Shown in pieces: positions 25,063-33,465 of a DNA stretch of 64,000 nt; positions within the stretch are counted from its first letter, which is position 1, and every line of letters starts with the position of its first letter. This stretch comes from Olivibacter sp. XZL3. Its GTDB lineage: Bacteria; Bacteroidota; Bacteroidia; Sphingobacteriales; Sphingobacteriaceae. Below the pieces are notes generated by a model. The model was given only the letters and a program-made list of their open reading frames with translations, did no database searches and was not told the origin of the DNA. A program made the translations under genes and the position numbers. The stretch lies in contig NZ_SBJH01000059.1 in assembly GCF_004368405.1 (NCBI RefSeq), forward strand, positions 62,001 through 126,000, read 5' to 3'.

Positions 25063-28000
25063 TTAAAAGCTTGCCTGTAAACCGAACATGAAGGTGCGTG
25101 TCCGCGGATAAACATCCAGTTCTTCAAATCCGGGCGTTAAGCCGTTGATATTGACTTCCGGATCCAAACCGCTGTATTTGGTGAAAACAAAGAGATCTCT
25201 TCCGGCCGCATATAACCGCAGGTTTTTGAAGGGACCAATCCAGCTCTGCTTAAAGGTATAGCCTAAGCTGATGGCGTCCACTTTCAGGAAGTTTCCTTTT
25301 TCGAGCCAGTAATCGCTTAATTGCTTTTCGCCTGTCACGTTTGCTAGCTCTTCATAAGCGCTCTTCAATACGTTTCTTCCCGTCACATTGGCGATGCCAT
25401 AATACATATTGATCATGTTGAATACATCATAGCCTAACCAACTACGTAGGTAAATACTTGCATCCCAATTTTTGTAGGATAGCGAGTGATTCCAAGACAG
25501 CTGGAGTTTCGGGATACCATTACCGATGAAGCGCTTATCTTCCAGTCTTTTTTCGCTTGCAGGAACGGCTTCGTTGTTCTGGTTATAAAGCAACCATTGA
25601 CCGTCGTCCGTAAAGCCGGCGAATTGCCAAAGGAAGAACCGACCGATGTCTTCACCCGGATAAAGCCGAACCGCTGTACCCGGTGATCCCGGAGCCGGAA
25701 AGCCTTTTTCATCTTGGAAGGTTTGGCTGCCCCAAAGGCTGCGCAAGGTGCTCTTATTATGCGAGGCGACGATGGAAGTGGTATAGGTCCAGTCGTTTTT
25801 ATTGACTACGTTATAGTTCAATTCAAACTCGAAGCCCTGGTTTTCCATGCTGCCCACATTCATGGTCGTCTTATCGTGGATAGCCGGTGGTTGCGACACG
25901 CTGATGTCGTAAATAAGATTGTCGATCACTCTTTTATAATAGTCGAATCGGCCGCTTAACTTGTTGTTCAAGATGGTGAAGTCCATACCAAGGTTATATT
26001 CTTTTTTTACTTCCCAGCGGATGTCTTGGTTTTGGTTGTGCTTGACACCAAAGGTGCGGTTCCAGTTGCCGTCGAAGAGCCACCAGGTGTCGGCAGAATA
26101 CATGCGGGACGAAACCTCGGCGCCAAATCCTTCGTTTCCGGTTTCCCCATAGCCTCCGCGGATTTTAATGTCATCGATAAATTCGAGATTGCGCATAAAG
26201 GGCTCCTCACTGAGTCGCCAGCCCGCCGATACGCCGGGGAAAGTACCCCAGCGGTTGCCGGGAGCAAACTTGGAAGAACCTTCATGGCGGAGGTTTGCGG
26301 TTAAGATATAGCGGTCTTTGAAAGAATAATTGACGCGACCAAAGAAAGCCGCCAGTTTTACCCAAGGATCTTTCCACGAACCTAAGCCGGCACGCCCGTC
26401 GGCCAGCCATGTGCCCGATCCCATGTCATGCTCCTGCAGTCCGTCAACCGGAAATTGGGAGTTTTCTGCCCAGAATCCTTGTCCGTTGAAATCTTGGTAG
26501 CTGTAGCCCGCTACAGCGGTGACCTGATGGTTTTCGAACCGCTTGCTGTAATTTAAAGTCCATTCCACGATGCGGTCATCCCAGCGTTTATATTCCTGTT
26601 TCGCATAGCCGTCGACGTTTTGCTCGCGCGACACGCGGTGCTGCGCCGAGCGGAAGAAGCTTGGGTGCTCAGTATTGTTCTTTATACCCACCATAGCGGT
26701 GGTGTATAGGTCTTGCGTAATATTCACTTTCAGCGTTGCATTGGCAAGGAGATAGCGGTATTGATTTTGCTTCTTACGGAGCATTACTTCCGCTAAGGGA
26801 TTCCAGGTATTGTATCCGCCAGTCAGTACATTATAACCCGAAGGGTCCGAAGCATCGTAGGGAGAAATGGTAGGATCTAAGCCGATCGCAATGTTATATA
26901 GGCTGTTGTTTTCATCGCGGAAGTCTCCCGGTGCGCCATTGCCCGGGAAGTCGGCATCTACTTGGTTATAACTGATATTGGTGCTCAACTCAGCCCGGCC
27001 GTCGAAAAATTTGAAATTGCTGTTTATACGTCCCCCAATTTCACCACGCGCTGAGCCGATGGAAATCCCCTTGGCGTCGCGTTTAAAGAAGGTAGTATAG
27101 ACGTTGGCATTTTCCGAACCTCCGCTGATGTTTACCACTTGGCGATGACTGAAGGGATTTTTGTTGGTCACCACGTCGTACCAGTCGGTCCGCGCCCCAT
27201 TATCTTCTCCTAAACCATGGGCAAGGTATTCCTCCGCTGAGAGCACCTCCGGACGTCTTCGTACGCTTTCAACGAAGTATTCGGAAGTGAAATTAACCGT
27301 CGCCTTGCCGACTTGAGGCCGTTTGGTGGTGATGAGAATAACCCCGCCGGAAGCCCGTGTGCCATAGATGGCAGCTGCCGAGGCGTCTCGCAGTACGTTG
27401 ATCGATTCAATATCTTCTTTTGCAACTGCGTTAATATCGCCGCCGGGAACCCCGTCGATCACGACTAAAGGTCCTTGCGAAGCTTTGACGGAATTTACGC
27501 CGCGAAGCTGTAAAGAGACATTGGCATTGGGATCTGATCCATTGTTCGACGAGATATTCAAGCCTGGGACCTTCCCTTGAATAGCCAGGAGTGGTGAAAC
27601 CGTTCCGGCTACCAGGTCGCGCTGCTTCAAATTGGAAACCGCACTGGTGAGTTCGCGCTTGTCTAATGAGCCGTAGCCGACAACCACCACTTCTTCTAAG
27701 TTGTTGGCGTCTTCTTGTAGCTGAATAGTCAGTGTTTGCTGATCGCTAACCAGGATCTCTTTGGTGATGTAACCGAGAGAAGAGACTACCAGGGTCACTT
27801 CGGGTCCTGGTAATGCCAATTCAAATACACCGTCTTTGTCGGTAGAAGTACCGCCTTGAGCACCCTTGATTTTGATACTGGCACCGATTAACGGCACCGA
27901 TCCCATAGCGCTGGTCACCTTTCCCCGAATGCGATGTTGTTGACCATTTTTTAGATAGACCGCGGAGGTCGCCGGCTTGTTTATCCGTGATGCTGCATAG

Positions 28001-28074
28001 AGGTTGTTTGTAACCAGTGCACAGCCAAGGATAGGAATGCTGCAGAAAGCAATCCATTTGCTGTTTTTTGTCAT
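25063..28074 (-). CDS. SusC/RagA TonB-dependent transporter (locus 2)
   Basis: The 1003-residue protein has a signal peptide ('FCSIPILGCALVTNNLYAAS'), a carboxypeptidase-D regulatory-like domain (about 47-125, 'RIRGKVTSAMGSVPLIGASI'), the TonB-box-like 'EEVVVVGYG', a plug ('VVIDGVPGGDINAVAKEDIE', 'AAAIYGTRASGGVILITTK') and a long barrel ending 'RTFMFGLQASF'. It has no STN domain, so it is not expected to signal through a FecR protein, unlike locus 1. Predicted sRNA copy 2 lies about 265 bases upstream and copy 1 just beyond susD. Confidence 0.95.
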   Translation of the reverse strand: MTKNSKWIAFCSIPILGCALVTNNLYAASRINKPATSAVYLKNGQQHRIRGKVTSAMGSVPLIGASIKIKGAQGGTSTDKDGVFELALPGPEVTLVVSSLGYITKEILVSDQQTLTIQLQEDANNLEEVVVVGYGSLDKRELTSAVSNLKQRDLVAGTVSPLLAIQGKVPGLNISSNNGSDPNANVSLQLRGVNSVKASQGPLVVIDGVPGGDINAVAKEDIESINVLRDASAAAIYGTRASGGVILITTKRPQVGKATVNFTSEYFVESVRRRPEVLSAEEYLAHGLGEDNGARTDWYDVVTNKNPFSHRQVVNISGGSENANVYTTFFKRDAKGISIGSARGEIGGRINSNFKFFDGRAELSTNISYNQVDADFPGNGAPGDFRDENNSLYNIAIGLDPTISPYDASDPSGYNVLTGGYNTWNPLAEVMLRKKQNQYRYLLANATLKVNITQDLYTTAMVGIKNNTEHPSFFRSAQHRVSREQNVDGYAKQEYKRWDDRIVEWTLNYSKRFENHQVTAVAGYSYQDFNGQGFWAENSQFPVDGLQEHDMGSGTWLADGRAGLGSWKDPWVKLAAFFGRVNYSFKDRYILTANLRHEGSSKFAPGNRWGTFPGVSAGWRLSEEPFMRNLEFIDDIKIRGGYGETGNEGFGAEVSSRMYSADTWWLFDGNWNRTFGVKHNQNQDIRWEVKKEYNLGMDFTILNNKLSGRFDYYKRVIDNLIYDISVSQPPAIHDKTTMNVGSMENQGFEFELNYNVVNKNDWTYTTSIVASHNKSTLRSLWGSQTFQDEKGFPAPGSPGTAVRLYPGEDIGRFFLWQFAGFTDDGQWLLYNQNNEAVPASEKRLEDKRFIGNGIPKLQLSWNHSLSYKNWDASIYLRSWLGYDVFNMINMYYGIANVTGRNVLKSAYEELANVTGEKQLSDYWLEKGNFLKVDAISLGYTFKQSWIGPFKNLRLYAAGRDLFVFTKYSGLDPEVNINGLTPGFEELDVYPRTRTFMFGLQASF

Positions 28075-28338
28075 AAAAAGTTGTGTTAGTTATTATGTTA
28101 TGAAAGCAATGTGCTTATGTTTTTGCTGATGGGAAACGGAAAATGGTCTAAATACGTCATAAATAAGGTGGTTAGTTTTATCGCTAGCATTTTTTGATGA
28201 CTTTAATGAGCCAAACAAGATGTTATATTAATTTAGTTACGAAGCCTTTCTTTTATTTGCTTACTTGGTTAGCTTTCGCTTCGCAATATTAGTAAATTAT
28301 TTCGTTTTCAAGAAAACAAAAAGAAACTGGACGGTGTG

Positions 28339-28403
28339 AAAGCGAAAACGTCCAGCTTTTGGGGATGCTGGACGTTTTTCTATTTTTAATCAACCTAAAC
28401 CTT
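28339..28403 (-). ncRNA. Predicted sigma-54-driven small RNA, copy 2
   Basis: This copy has the most regular stem: arms 28367-28380 and 28344-28356 pair without mismatch around the loop ATCCCCAAAA, with A-rich and T-rich sides as in an intrinsic terminator. The 5' segment is identical to that of copy 1. It reads toward susC2 and ends 265 bases before its start, so it might be a terminated leader of that operon as well as a free RNA. Confidence 0.6.
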
Positions 28404-28414
28404 GCTCTTAATAC

Positions 28415-28432
28415 ACAAAGCCCATGCCAAAC
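28415..28432 (-). promoter_or_regulatory. Sigma-54-like promoter of sRNA copy 2
   Basis: On the - strand GTTTGGCATGGGCTTTGT has GG at 28428-28427 and GT at 28416-28415 with 10 bases between. The conserved RNA start follows 12 bases later. Confidence 0.5.
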
Positions 28433-28555
28433 TTGGCTTTGTTGGTAAAAAATGCTCCTTATATCGAAAGGCACCAGCCAAGCACCTTGCTCTACTTGGG
28501 TGCTTCCAAGTAGAAAAGAATTTAAGCTAGTTATTAGCTGTCTACTTTAGACCAT

Positions 28556-28857
28556 AAGCCGTAAGCGCGCTTCCATCTAAGTCATACTGTTCTCTCCGCT
28601 CCCCCGAAGTATCGGGGTTCGGTCGAGAGGACGGAGAGGGATAGCGCGTCATGTCGAACGGCGCGCAATGGAGTTGAGACATCGGTATGTATAAGCTTTA
28701 GGCCTTAAGCCCTAAGCGCGCTTCCATTTAAGTCATACTGTTCTCTCCGCTCTCCCGAAGTGTCGGGGTTCGGTCGAGAGGACGGAGGGGGATAGCGCGT
28801 CATGTCGAACGGCATGCAATGGAGTTGAGACATCGGTATGTATAAGCTTTAGGCTTT
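28556..28857 (+). repeat. Two tandem copies of a 151-bp repeat
   Basis: Copy A (28556-28706) and copy B (28707-28857) are over 90% alike by eye, with a few extra bases of a third copy to 28869. Each contains a CCCCGAAGT/TCGGGG inverted repeat, TCGGTCGAGAGGACGGAG, and TCATGTCGAACG ... GTTGAGACATC; the last part recurs reversed at about 32735-32775. No reading frame runs through it. The rest of 28075-29144 holds sRNA copy 2, a 7-bp hairpin (28480-28505) and otherwise nothing I can name. Confidence 0.85.
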
Positions 28858-29144
28858 AAGCCGTAAGCAATAGACTATAGCAAGTTCCATACGGGATAGC
28901 CGTTGCCAAGCGGGTGCTTTCTCGATTGTACTATAAAGTAGACACTTGGTCTGGTTTTTTATTCAAAATTATTCGCTTGGAGCAAGCCGAAGCGATAACA
29001 AGTTGATTAAGAAAAGACGTCCTTATTAATATAAGCAATATTCCACGGTAATGCGGTTGCCCTGAGTAAATAAGGCGGTTTGCCAATGAATAAAAGAAAA
29101 GTCTTATTTTCGAGGCGAAGCAAAAGTAAGCGTATTATTTAAAA

Positions 29145-30461
29145 ATGAACGTATATAAATTGATTGAGAAGTTCAGTATTTCTTCAGAAAGAGAAGAATA
29201 CGGCTTAATACACGAAACGGTAGAAAAGGGAATTTACTTTAAGGGTACCAATCTCTGGATTCTAATTTTCGCCATTGTCATCGCCTGTGTAGGGCTTAAT
29301 GTGAATTCGACGGCGGTTATTATCGGCGCGATGCTTATTTCGCCCTTAATGGGGCCAATTCTCGGAATGGGGTATAGCTTGGCGACCTATGATTTTAAAT
29401 TGCTCAGAAAGGCCCTTACCAACTTTGGCTTCGCTGTGAGCGCAAGTTTGGCTACTTCCACTTTGTACTTCCTTCTCACGCCACTCAGCGAGGCCCATTC
29501 GGAATTGCTGGCCCGTACCCAACCTAATATATACGACGTTATTATTGCGATGGTTGGTGGTTTGGCTGGTATTGTTGCGCTTTCCAGCAAGCAAAAAGGG
29601 AACGTTATTCCCGGCGCGGCCATTGCAACGGCGTTAATGCCGCCTCTTTGTACTGCGGGTTACGGTTTATCGACTGCCAATTGGTCATATTTTTTCGGTG
29701 CTTTTTATCTTTTTACGATCAATACGGTTTTTATTGCGGCGGCAACTTTGGTAACCGTACGTTTTCTTAAGTATCCCATATGGCATCAAACCGAGGAAGG
29801 ACTAAAACAACGCGCTAACATGTGGGTCAGCATCATTGTCACCATTACGATCATTCCAAGTATTTATTTTGGCTATGTCTTAGTGCAACGGGAGAAATTT
29901 AAACAAGAAGCGGCCAGGTTTATCAAAAACGAAACTTATATAGAAGGGGATTATTTGCTCAAGTCGGATATCGATCCATTGGAACAAAGTATCCACTTGA
30001 CCTATGGAGGCAAGCTGATTCCTGAAACTGCAAAGGCTCAGCTACAGGAGAGGCTGAAAAACTATGCGCTCACTGGAGCGAAAGTTTCTATTCAGCAGGG
30101 ATTCTCCTTTTCAGAAGTAGGGGACGATCTATTGGAGTTGACCCAGCAGCAGGCGGAAATCAATCGCTTACGGTCGGAACTTTCCTTGAATTTGCGGCGC
30201 CAGGATAGTTTGCAGCAGAAAAATAGGCTCGGACAGCAATTATTGAAGGAACTGAAGCCAATGTTTCCGGAAGTGCAGGCTTGTGCGACTGCCGAGCAGA
30301 TCTTTTACAGCGATTCGCTAAAAGTGTATCGCTATCACTCGCTTACGCTGCAAAGTCGGGATGTGAAAAAAACCTCGGCCAGCAAGGCACGTATAACGGA
30401 TTGGTACCGCAATCGCTTGCAAGAAGATTCGGTTCAGGTTTACATTGAAAAAGCCTTTTGA
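29145..30461 (+). CDS. DUF389 / TIGR00341 family membrane protein
   Basis: The 438-residue protein has the DUF389 core of about six membrane segments with 'VNSTAVIIGAMLISPLMGPI' at about 53-72, 'AMVGGLAGIVALSSKQKGN' and 'VIPGAAIATALMPPLCTAGY'. The C-terminal third (about 250-438) is soluble, with a coiled-coil-like 'LTQQQAEINRLRSELSLNLR'. The family has no agreed function; a transport or stress role has been proposed. It stands alone, with repeats upstream and sRNA copy 3 convergent downstream. Confidence 0.9.
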   Translation: MNVYKLIEKFSISSEREEYGLIHETVEKGIYFKGTNLWILIFAIVIACVGLNVNSTAVIIGAMLISPLMGPILGMGYSLATYDFKLLRKALTNFGFAVSASLATSTLYFLLTPLSEAHSELLARTQPNIYDVIIAMVGGLAGIVALSSKQKGNVIPGAAIATALMPPLCTAGYGLSTANWSYFFGAFYLFTINTVFIAAATLVTVRFLKYPIWHQTEEGLKQRANMWVSIIVTITIIPSIYFGYVLVQREKFKQEAARFIKNETYIEGDYLLKSDIDPLEQSIHLTYGGKLIPETAKAQLQERLKNYALTGAKVSIQQGFSFSEVGDDLLELTQQQAEINRLRSELSLNLRRQDSLQQKNRLGQQLLKELKPMFPEVQACATAEQIFYSDSLKVYRYHSLTLQSRDVKKTSASKARITDWYRNRLQEDSVQVYIEKAF

Positions 30462-30587
30462 TACAGCCTCGCGTCCGCAATGAACGAGTACAACAGTGAA
30501 GCTGTATAGTTTTTAGTCACTTAAAAACAGTGAAAAGGTCACCTGTGTAATAAACGCTTACCGCCTATAGCGTAGAGCTACAATTAC

Positions 30588-30652
30588 AAAAACGAAAAGG
30601 TCCAGCTTTTGGGGATGCCGGACCTTTTCTTATTTTTAATCAACCTAAACCT
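30588..30652 (-). ncRNA. Predicted sigma-54-driven small RNA, copy 3
   Basis: The RNA has the same 5' segment and the same ATCCCCAAAA loop as copies 1 and 2, but the outer stem pair is changed on both sides (C-G to G-C, giving GGTCC/GGACC), a compensatory change that keeps the fold (arms 30617-30629 and 30594-30606, one internal mismatch). It lies 53 bases after the serine hydrolase stop on the same strand and faces the end of the DUF389 gene. Confidence 0.6.
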
Positions 30653-30664
30653 ACCGATAAATAT

Positions 30665-30682
30665 ACAAAGCCCGTGCCAAAA
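30665..30682 (-). promoter_or_regulatory. Sigma-54-like promoter of sRNA copy 3
   Basis: On the - strand TTTTGGCACGGGCTTTGT is the best match of the three to TGGCAC-N5-TTGC (GG at 30678-30677, GT at 30666-30665, 10 bases between). Confidence 0.55.
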
Positions 30683-30704
30683 AATGAAATGGTGACACTT
30701 GTCC

Positions 30705-32504
30705 TTAATCGTTTATACGCGTCGCTTTGAATGTTCCATTGGGTTGGATGGCATACAGCGCGGAAACTTTACCTGTTTTCGGATCAGTCTCGAAGCGGAC
30801 GGAAAAACCATTTAGTATTTTTAGTTTAAATAAGTGATCGCCCTGTGGTATCGTTTCATAGTTAGTTTGGCCCGGTACATCCATAAAAATTATTCCTTTA
30901 TCCACGGTAATTTTAACCCGCATGCCTGCGACTTCATAGGTGCCAACATAAGCTTGCAATTGCTCGTCGCCTATCGTCACCGGGTTAGCTTCACGCTTAA
31001 AAACGACGGGTTCGCCGGAAGGATCGTTCAGATCCAATGTGGCGGAAACAATACGCCCCTCTAAACCTGTCTGGAAATTGATTTTAAATTGACCGTCGGA
31101 AGTGTCGGCTAAGCCATTCTTAATTTGTTTAAAGTCGAACACGTCATAATGATAATGGCTGAGCCATAAGCTGTCTTGTGTTAAGTGCGTTTTCAATGTG
31201 TCTTTATCAATGGAGATGTGAAACCGACCATAAGCGTCGTTTTGATACATGCCCGTGTAATCGCCTAAGCTGTGCGAAGGTTTGGTTCCCTGAACGCGAG
31301 CCATGTCTTTTTCCTTTTTCGGCGTGTCTTTCAGGGTGCTATCCTGTTTTACACTTTTTGTGTTCCAATTATCTTTAGATAAATTTAAAAATCGGTCTGC
31401 CAGCGAATTACGGATTACATCGGGAGCTGCTGATCCATTTTGATTGGTCAGCACCACAATGCCGAGTTTATCGCTCGGAAAGAAACAAACGCTCGCGGAA
31501 AAACCATCTATATTGCCTCCATGCTCTACCCGGTAATGGCCTTTGTAGGAGCTAAGCATCCATCCTAGGCCATAGTTGCTCATATGGATATCGGGATGTT
31601 CAGCACCGGGCAATCCGCTGCCTATGACCATTTGCGAACTGGCTGCATCCCGGATGTAAGACTTGGACAGCAATGTGTCCTTGCCATAGGTTCCTCCGTT
31701 AATCCACAATTTTAACCAATTGGCCAGCTCTAGAACCGAGCTATTGATACTTCCCGCAGGCCCCATTCCTTTGAGATTATAGTACGGAATTTTTTTGATC
31801 GAATCGTTTTCGGTAACGGTGTACCCTAAGGAAGCATTCGTGTCAACCGCCATTTCGTTGATGCTGAAATTTGAGCGCTTCATGCCGAGGGGAATAAAGA
31901 AATGTTGGTTGACATTCTCTTCCCAGGTCTTTCCCGTCATCCGCTCAGCAATCATGCCTTGTGCCAGGTACATAAAGTTGTTGTACTGCCATTTCGTCCG
32001 CAAGTCAGCCGTCGGTTTCATAAAGGCCACTCTTTGTAGCAGGCTGTCGCGCCTCATGCTATTAAAGATGTACCAGGAGAAGTCGTAGCGTGTTATTCCC
32101 GTGCGGTGGGTCATTAGGTCGCGTACCGTCACCTGCGCTTCGCGGCCATCCTGAAAATGGAGTTGCGGTAGGTGTTTCCCTATCTTATCGTCCAGTGATA
32201 GGCTGTCGCCGAAAAGCTTAGCCACTAAAGCCGCTGTAAAAGCTTTACTGGAAGAACCAATGGCATAGAGCGTATTGGGTGTGGCTGGCAAGCGCTTTTC
32301 ATAGTCCCGATAGCCAAAACCTTTAGAGTAGATTAGGCTATCGCCTTGTACAACCGCCACTGAAAAGCCAGCCAAGCGATAATCCCTTAGCACTTTATTG
32401 AAAATAGAATCGATGTCCGTCAGGCGCTTGTCGGTTGTTTGATTTTGCGCAAAAACGAGCGAACATAAACAAGTAAATAAGAGACTGAGTAGATTTAGGC
32501 GCAT
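30705..32504 (-). CDS. Secreted serine hydrolase (class C beta-lactamase fold)
   Basis: The 599-residue protein has a signal peptide ('LNLLSLLFTCLCSLVFAQ') and the class C beta-lactamase/penicillin-binding motifs: SxxK at Ser84-Lys87 ('GSSSKAFT'), YxN at Tyr174-Asn176 and HGG at 328-330 ('VEHGGNIDGF'). A C-terminal beta-rich domain (about 420-599) of the DUF3471 type follows. Such proteins are D-amino-acid peptidases, esterases or amidases rather than true lactamases. It is a single gene; sRNA copy 3 follows it. Confidence 0.9.
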   Translation of the reverse strand: MRLNLLSLLFTCLCSLVFAQNQTTDKRLTDIDSIFNKVLRDYRLAGFSVAVVQGDSLIYSKGFGYRDYEKRLPATPNTLYAIGSSSKAFTAALVAKLFGDSLSLDDKIGKHLPQLHFQDGREAQVTVRDLMTHRTGITRYDFSWYIFNSMRRDSLLQRVAFMKPTADLRTKWQYNNFMYLAQGMIAERMTGKTWEENVNQHFFIPLGMKRSNFSINEMAVDTNASLGYTVTENDSIKKIPYYNLKGMGPAGSINSSVLELANWLKLWINGGTYGKDTLLSKSYIRDAASSQMVIGSGLPGAEHPDIHMSNYGLGWMLSSYKGHYRVEHGGNIDGFSASVCFFPSDKLGIVVLTNQNGSAAPDVIRNSLADRFLNLSKDNWNTKSVKQDSTLKDTPKKEKDMARVQGTKPSHSLGDYTGMYQNDAYGRFHISIDKDTLKTHLTQDSLWLSHYHYDVFDFKQIKNGLADTSDGQFKINFQTGLEGRIVSATLDLNDPSGEPVVFKREANPVTIGDEQLQAYVGTYEVAGMRVKITVDKGIIFMDVPGQTNYETIPQGDHLFKLKILNGFSVRFETDPKTGKVSALYAIQPNGTFKATRIND

Positions 32505-32587
32505 AAGTATATATATGATTTTGTAGTGTAAATTTATATGTAATTATATGAGATTATAAATATAGGAAAAAATCCATTGCCCGCTGT

Positions 32588-33304
32588 CCGTCGCTAAAGC
32601 TTATTGTATACAGACCCTTCGGCTTTGCTCAGGGTGACGAGTAGCGTACTACCCATGTTGGCTACTGCTCCTGTCACGGCTACTACTCTGGCACTGGCAA
32701 CCCACAACTGGCAACTGATAACCAATAACACATATTGATGTCTCAACTTCATTACATTACGTTCGACATGACGGAAGCGTTCCCGATTATTAAGGAGCCT
32801 ACCGGGAGGAGGGCGGCATATAGCTTTCGCTTAAAACTTACTATTTAAAACTGAAGCCTAGGTCGGTTTCGGTTCTTCGGAACGCTTATTTCAAAGTGAA
32901 AGTCAAAAGTCTGTCGCTAAAGCTTATTGTATACAGACCCTTCGGCTTTGCTCAGGGTGACGAGTAGCGTAGTACCCATGCTGGCTACTGCTCCTGCCAC
33001 GGTTACCACTCTACCACTCGCAACCGATAACTGCCAACTAACAACTGATAACTGGCAACTGGCAACTGGCAACTAATAACGATAAAGGCATTACGCTATA
33101 GGCTTTAATTCACAAACGAATAATGAGTCAATCGCATACAGACCCTTCGGCTTTGCTCAGGGTGACGACTGTAAGTGACCATGGCGTAAACGTGCTACAG
33201 CTCCTGCCACCGCTACTCTTCAGTTACTCACAACTCACAACTCACAACTAACAACTAACAACTGCAACCGGCAACCGACAACTGATAACCGGCAACCGAT
33301 AACC
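32588..33304 (+). repeat. Three copies of the composite intergenic repeat
   Basis: Copies lie at about 32588-32730, 32910-33080 and 33133-33304. Each starts near a CAGACCCTTCGGCTTTGCTC module and ends in a run of degenerate words of the type CAACTGATAACTGGCAACC. The first two share about 120 nearly identical bases. A fourth, inverted, copy is at 22571-22712. Between copies 1 and 2 (about 32735-32775) is a fragment related to the 151-bp tandem repeat. The 960-base gap between the hydrolase and xusA is almost entirely made of such sequence. Confidence 0.8.
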
Positions 33305-33347
33305 AAACTAAACTTACGGGCTACCGCTTCACGCAAAAAGATTGTTG

Positions 33348-33378
33348 TTTGGAATTTGTCTAAATAAGTATATATTTG
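33348..33378 (+). promoter_or_regulatory. Canonical Bacteroidota promoter of the xusABC-like operon
   Basis: TTTG (33348-33351) and TATATTTG (33371-33378) are separated by exactly 19 bases, an ideal match to TTTG-N19-TAnnTTTG. Transcription should start at about 33384, giving a leader of about 80 bases. Confidence 0.75.
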
Positions 33379-33396
33379 CCACGTGTCTTAAAAAGA

Positions 33397-33465
33397 AGCC
33401 GCGCAGCGGGAACTGCACGGCTCTATCCCGATTAAGGGAAGGCGCTTTAAAGTGATATAAAAGCG
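33397..33465 (+). promoter_or_regulatory. Structured RNA leader of xusA-like gene
   Basis: Stem 33397-33406/33413-33422 (one mismatch) has the loop CGGGAA. The loop can pair with TCCCG at 33426-33430, giving an H-type pseudoknot. Alternatively TCCC (33426-33429) pairs with GGGA (33436-33439); the two cannot coexist. A third hairpin, CGCTTT 33443-33448 with AAAGCG 33460-33465, ends directly at the ATG (33466) and could hide it. The arrangement suggests translational control, perhaps by iron or heme status, but no known riboswitch class was recognised. Confidence 0.45.

Noticed and set aside
33200-33304. CRISPR array
   Set aside because: The repeated words are 7-10 bases, degenerate and without spacers of constant length, and no cas gene is present.
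33384-33440. Cobalamin riboswitch before xusA
   Set aside because: The reverse strand has a short CAGTTCCCGCTGC resemblance, but the conserved core and receptor segments of the class are missing and the strand is wrong for the gene.
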